DNA of 13,972 nucleotides from Synechococcales cyanobacterium PMM_0073 (GTDB lineage: Bacteria > Cyanobacteriota > Cyanobacteriia > Elainellales > Elainellaceae): positions 1-13,972 of the forward strand of contig CASBQH010000350.1 in the NCBI GenBank assembly GCA_949127695.1, read 5' to 3'. Both the position numbers and the translations under genes were made by a program. This document shows, piece after piece, positions 12,485-13,972 of the stretch; the first letter of the stretch is position 1; the number at the start of each line of letters is the position of its first letter. The notes below the pieces were generated by a model. It saw only the letters and a list, made by a program, of their open reading frames with translations, ran no database searches and was not told where the DNA came from.

Positions 12485-13972
12485 ATGGTTACTAATTTTG
12501 CTCAATCGCAAACCCAAACACCCCTCTGGACAAGCGCAGCAAAGAGTCAAGCGCAAATTCTGGTTGTGATTGATGCAGGCGTTGAGGCGAGTGATCTCCT
12601 GGCGGCGGCGGTGGAAGGCCAAGCTAAAGGGCGGGCAGCGGTTGTGCAGCTTGCGCCTAATCAAGATGGCGTTGAGCAGCTAATTGCCGCAATTAATCAC
12701 CATGAAGCCGCTACCGCAGTGCATATTCTGGCGCACAGTACGCCGGGATCTCTGCATTTGGGCAACAGCCCGCTTGATTTCACGACCCTGGAGCGCTATG
12801 CCTGGGATTTGATGGTGAGCTGCGCTGAGCGGAAGCTGTCGCTGTCGCTGTATGGCTGTAGTCTGGCGGCTGGCGATGCGGGGGCTGAATTTATCGAAAA
12901 GCTGCATCGCTTCACGGGAGCCAATATTGCGGCCTCTACGCACCCAATTGGCAGCGCAGCGCTGGGCGGTAACTGGGAACTCAACTATCGGATTGGCCAA
13001 GTTGAAGCCGAACTGCCGATTGCTCAGGATGTCCTGGCGAGCTATCCTAGCCTGCTAGCCGAGGCTCCTGTGATCAAAGACATCAACGACATCACGAAGG
13101 CCATCCGCGCGACGGGCGAAGGCACAGCTCAGGCAATTTCTGGCATTTCAGTTGATGATAAAGATGGTGGCATCCTCACCGTAACGCTCAACGTCGGTCA
13201 CGGCAAGATTAACTTAGCTACAACGGCTAATCTCTTTACCGTGACGGCGGACGGCTCTGGCAACGTGACGTTGGCAGGGCTTGCGGCAGATATCAACGCT
13301 GCCCTCAATGGCATGACCTATACGCCAACTGACACGATGCTGTCGGTCAGCGGTCGAACGGATGACTATTCGGGAGCAGAGACGCTCAAAATTACTGTCA
13401 CCGACAACACCAGCTTGAGCGCTACCAAAGATGTGGCGATTGCGATCACGCCGATTAACGATGCGCCCACTCTCGCGACCTCGGCAGCAACAGCCTTAGA
13501 AGGCGGTTTTGTTGCCTTCACAGCCAGCAACTTCGGCATTGTCGATATCGATAACGTCGATGCTCAGGTCATTATCAAAATTGCTGAGATCCCCGGCAAA
13601 GGCTACCTGACGCTGAACGGGGCGCGGCTCGTGGCGGGTTCGCTATTCTCGGTGGAAGATATTACCAAGCTGAAGTACCACCATGACGGCAGCCAAACTA
13701 CGGCTCTTGGTGGACTGGCTGACTCCTTTAAGTTCACGGTGGATGACGGAGCGGGCGGCACAATTGCGGCGACTCCAATGCCGATCAATATCACCCCAGT
13801 CAACCAACTGCCCACCGTCAGCGGCAACAACTCGCTGTTTGAAGGTCAGCTTGATTTCCCGGTTTCGATCAACATCAGCGACCCTGACCAGCTAGCAGCA
13901 AACTATAGCGTCCAAATCTTGTCTCTACCGACAGACGGCATCCTGAAGGTGAATGGCGTTGCGGTGGCGATC
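12485..13972 (+). CDS. DUF4347 domain plus cadherin-like repeat surface protein (5' part)
   Basis: The 496 codons visible are open to the right edge. Residues about 25-187 match DUF4347, a domain found at the N-terminus of very large cyanobacterial and proteobacterial adhesins: ILVVIDAGVE, LAPNQDGVEQLIAAI, HILAHSTPGSLHLGN (His84), LSLYGCSLAAG (Cys125), FTGANIAASTHPIGSAALGGNW. From about 193 come tandem beta-sandwich repeats: one ending ITPINDAPT (322-329), a second with EDITKLKYHHDGS and DSFKFTVDDGAGG typical of CSPG/cadherin-3 repeats and ending ITPVNQLPT, and a third starting LFEGQLDFPV. No signal peptide is present, which fits type I secretion with a C-terminal signal not visible here. Start supported by AGGAA. 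Function is probably surface adhesion; the His/Cys pair hints at a caspase-like peptidase fold but activity is unproven. Confidence 0.9.
   Translation, partial: MVTNFAQSQTQTPLWTSAAKSQAQILVVIDAGVEASDLLAAAVEGQAKGRAAVVQLAPNQDGVEQLIAAINHHEAATAVHILAHSTPGSLHLGNSPLDFTTLERYAWDLMVSCAERKLSLSLYGCSLAAGDAGAEFIEKLHRFTGANIAASTHPIGSAALGGNWELNYRIGQVEAELPIAQDVLASYPSLLAEAPVIKDINDITKAIRATGEGTAQAISGISVDDKDGGILTVTLNVGHGKINLATTANLFTVTADGSGNVTLAGLAADINAALNGMTYTPTDTMLSVSGRTDDYSGAETLKITVTDNTSLSATKDVAIAITPINDAPTLATSAATALEGGFVAFTASNFGIVDIDNVDAQVIIKIAEIPGKGYLTLNGARLVAGSLFSVEDITKLKYHHDGSQTTALGGLADSFKFTVDDGAGGTIAATPMPINITPVNQLPTVSGNNSLFEGQLDFPVSINISDPDQLAANYSVQILSLPTDGILKVNGVAVAI

Noticed and set aside
12449..13000. Minus-strand open frames opposite the DUF4347 gene
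   Set aside because: The plus-strand frame has clear DUF4347 motifs, a ribosome site and an open frame to the window edge.
1..13972. CRISPR array, insertion sequence, prophage or toxin-antitoxin locus
   Set aside because: No regularly spaced 25-40 bp repeats, no transposase, integrase or cas-like protein, and no antitoxin-like partner near any gene. The short tandem repeats are too short and too few.

Overview
The window is cyanobacterial chromosomal DNA, most likely from a filamentous Leptolyngbya-like lineage; the genus is a guess. The evidence is the palindrome GCGATCGC (HIP1) at two places, a GatB of cyanobacterial type, a Uma2-family nuclease, a soluble histidine kinase with an HEINNP H-box, a DUF4347 surface protein, and mid-range GC with dense genes on both strands. 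I see no insertion sequence, CRISPR array, rRNA or phage gene.

Layout. 1-823 (-): 5' part of gatB, running off the left edge. 1001-1582 (+): Uma2 nuclease. 1668-2192 (-): small conserved protein of unknown function. 2275-3891 (-): alpha/alpha-toroid plus beta-sandwich protein that resembles polysaccharide lyases. 4050-4928 (+): Cof-type HAD phosphatase, convergent with 5020-5598 (-), an unrecognised beta-rich protein. 6073-6954 (+): alpha/beta-hydrolase fold protein that appears to lack the catalytic acid and histidine. 7008-7080 (+): tRNA-Ala(CGC). 7097-8101 (-): soluble sensor histidine kinase, with 11-bp direct repeats upstream. 8365-8679 (-): small exported protein. 8864-9385 (-): protein with two peptidoglycan-binding domains. 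9624-12134 (+): inverse-autotransporter-like protein with a beta-helix passenger, followed by a strong terminator. 12485-13972 (+): start of a large DUF4347 plus cadherin-like repeat protein, cut by the right edge.

The left two thirds is ordinary, loosely packed chromosome in which most genes appear to be single transcription units. The right third (about 8.3-14 kb) is enriched in cell-envelope functions: an exported small protein, a peptidoglycan-binding protein divergent from an outer-membrane autotransporter, and a large repeat adhesin. That is the most plausible functional grouping, but it rests on adjacency and domain type only. The most distinctive points are the degenerate hydrolase active site, the DUF4347 protein with its His/Cys pair, the inverse autotransporter, the Pho-box-like repeats before the kinase, and several short tandem repeats in intergenic DNA. 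Nothing seen here amounts to a clear new defence or mobile system.
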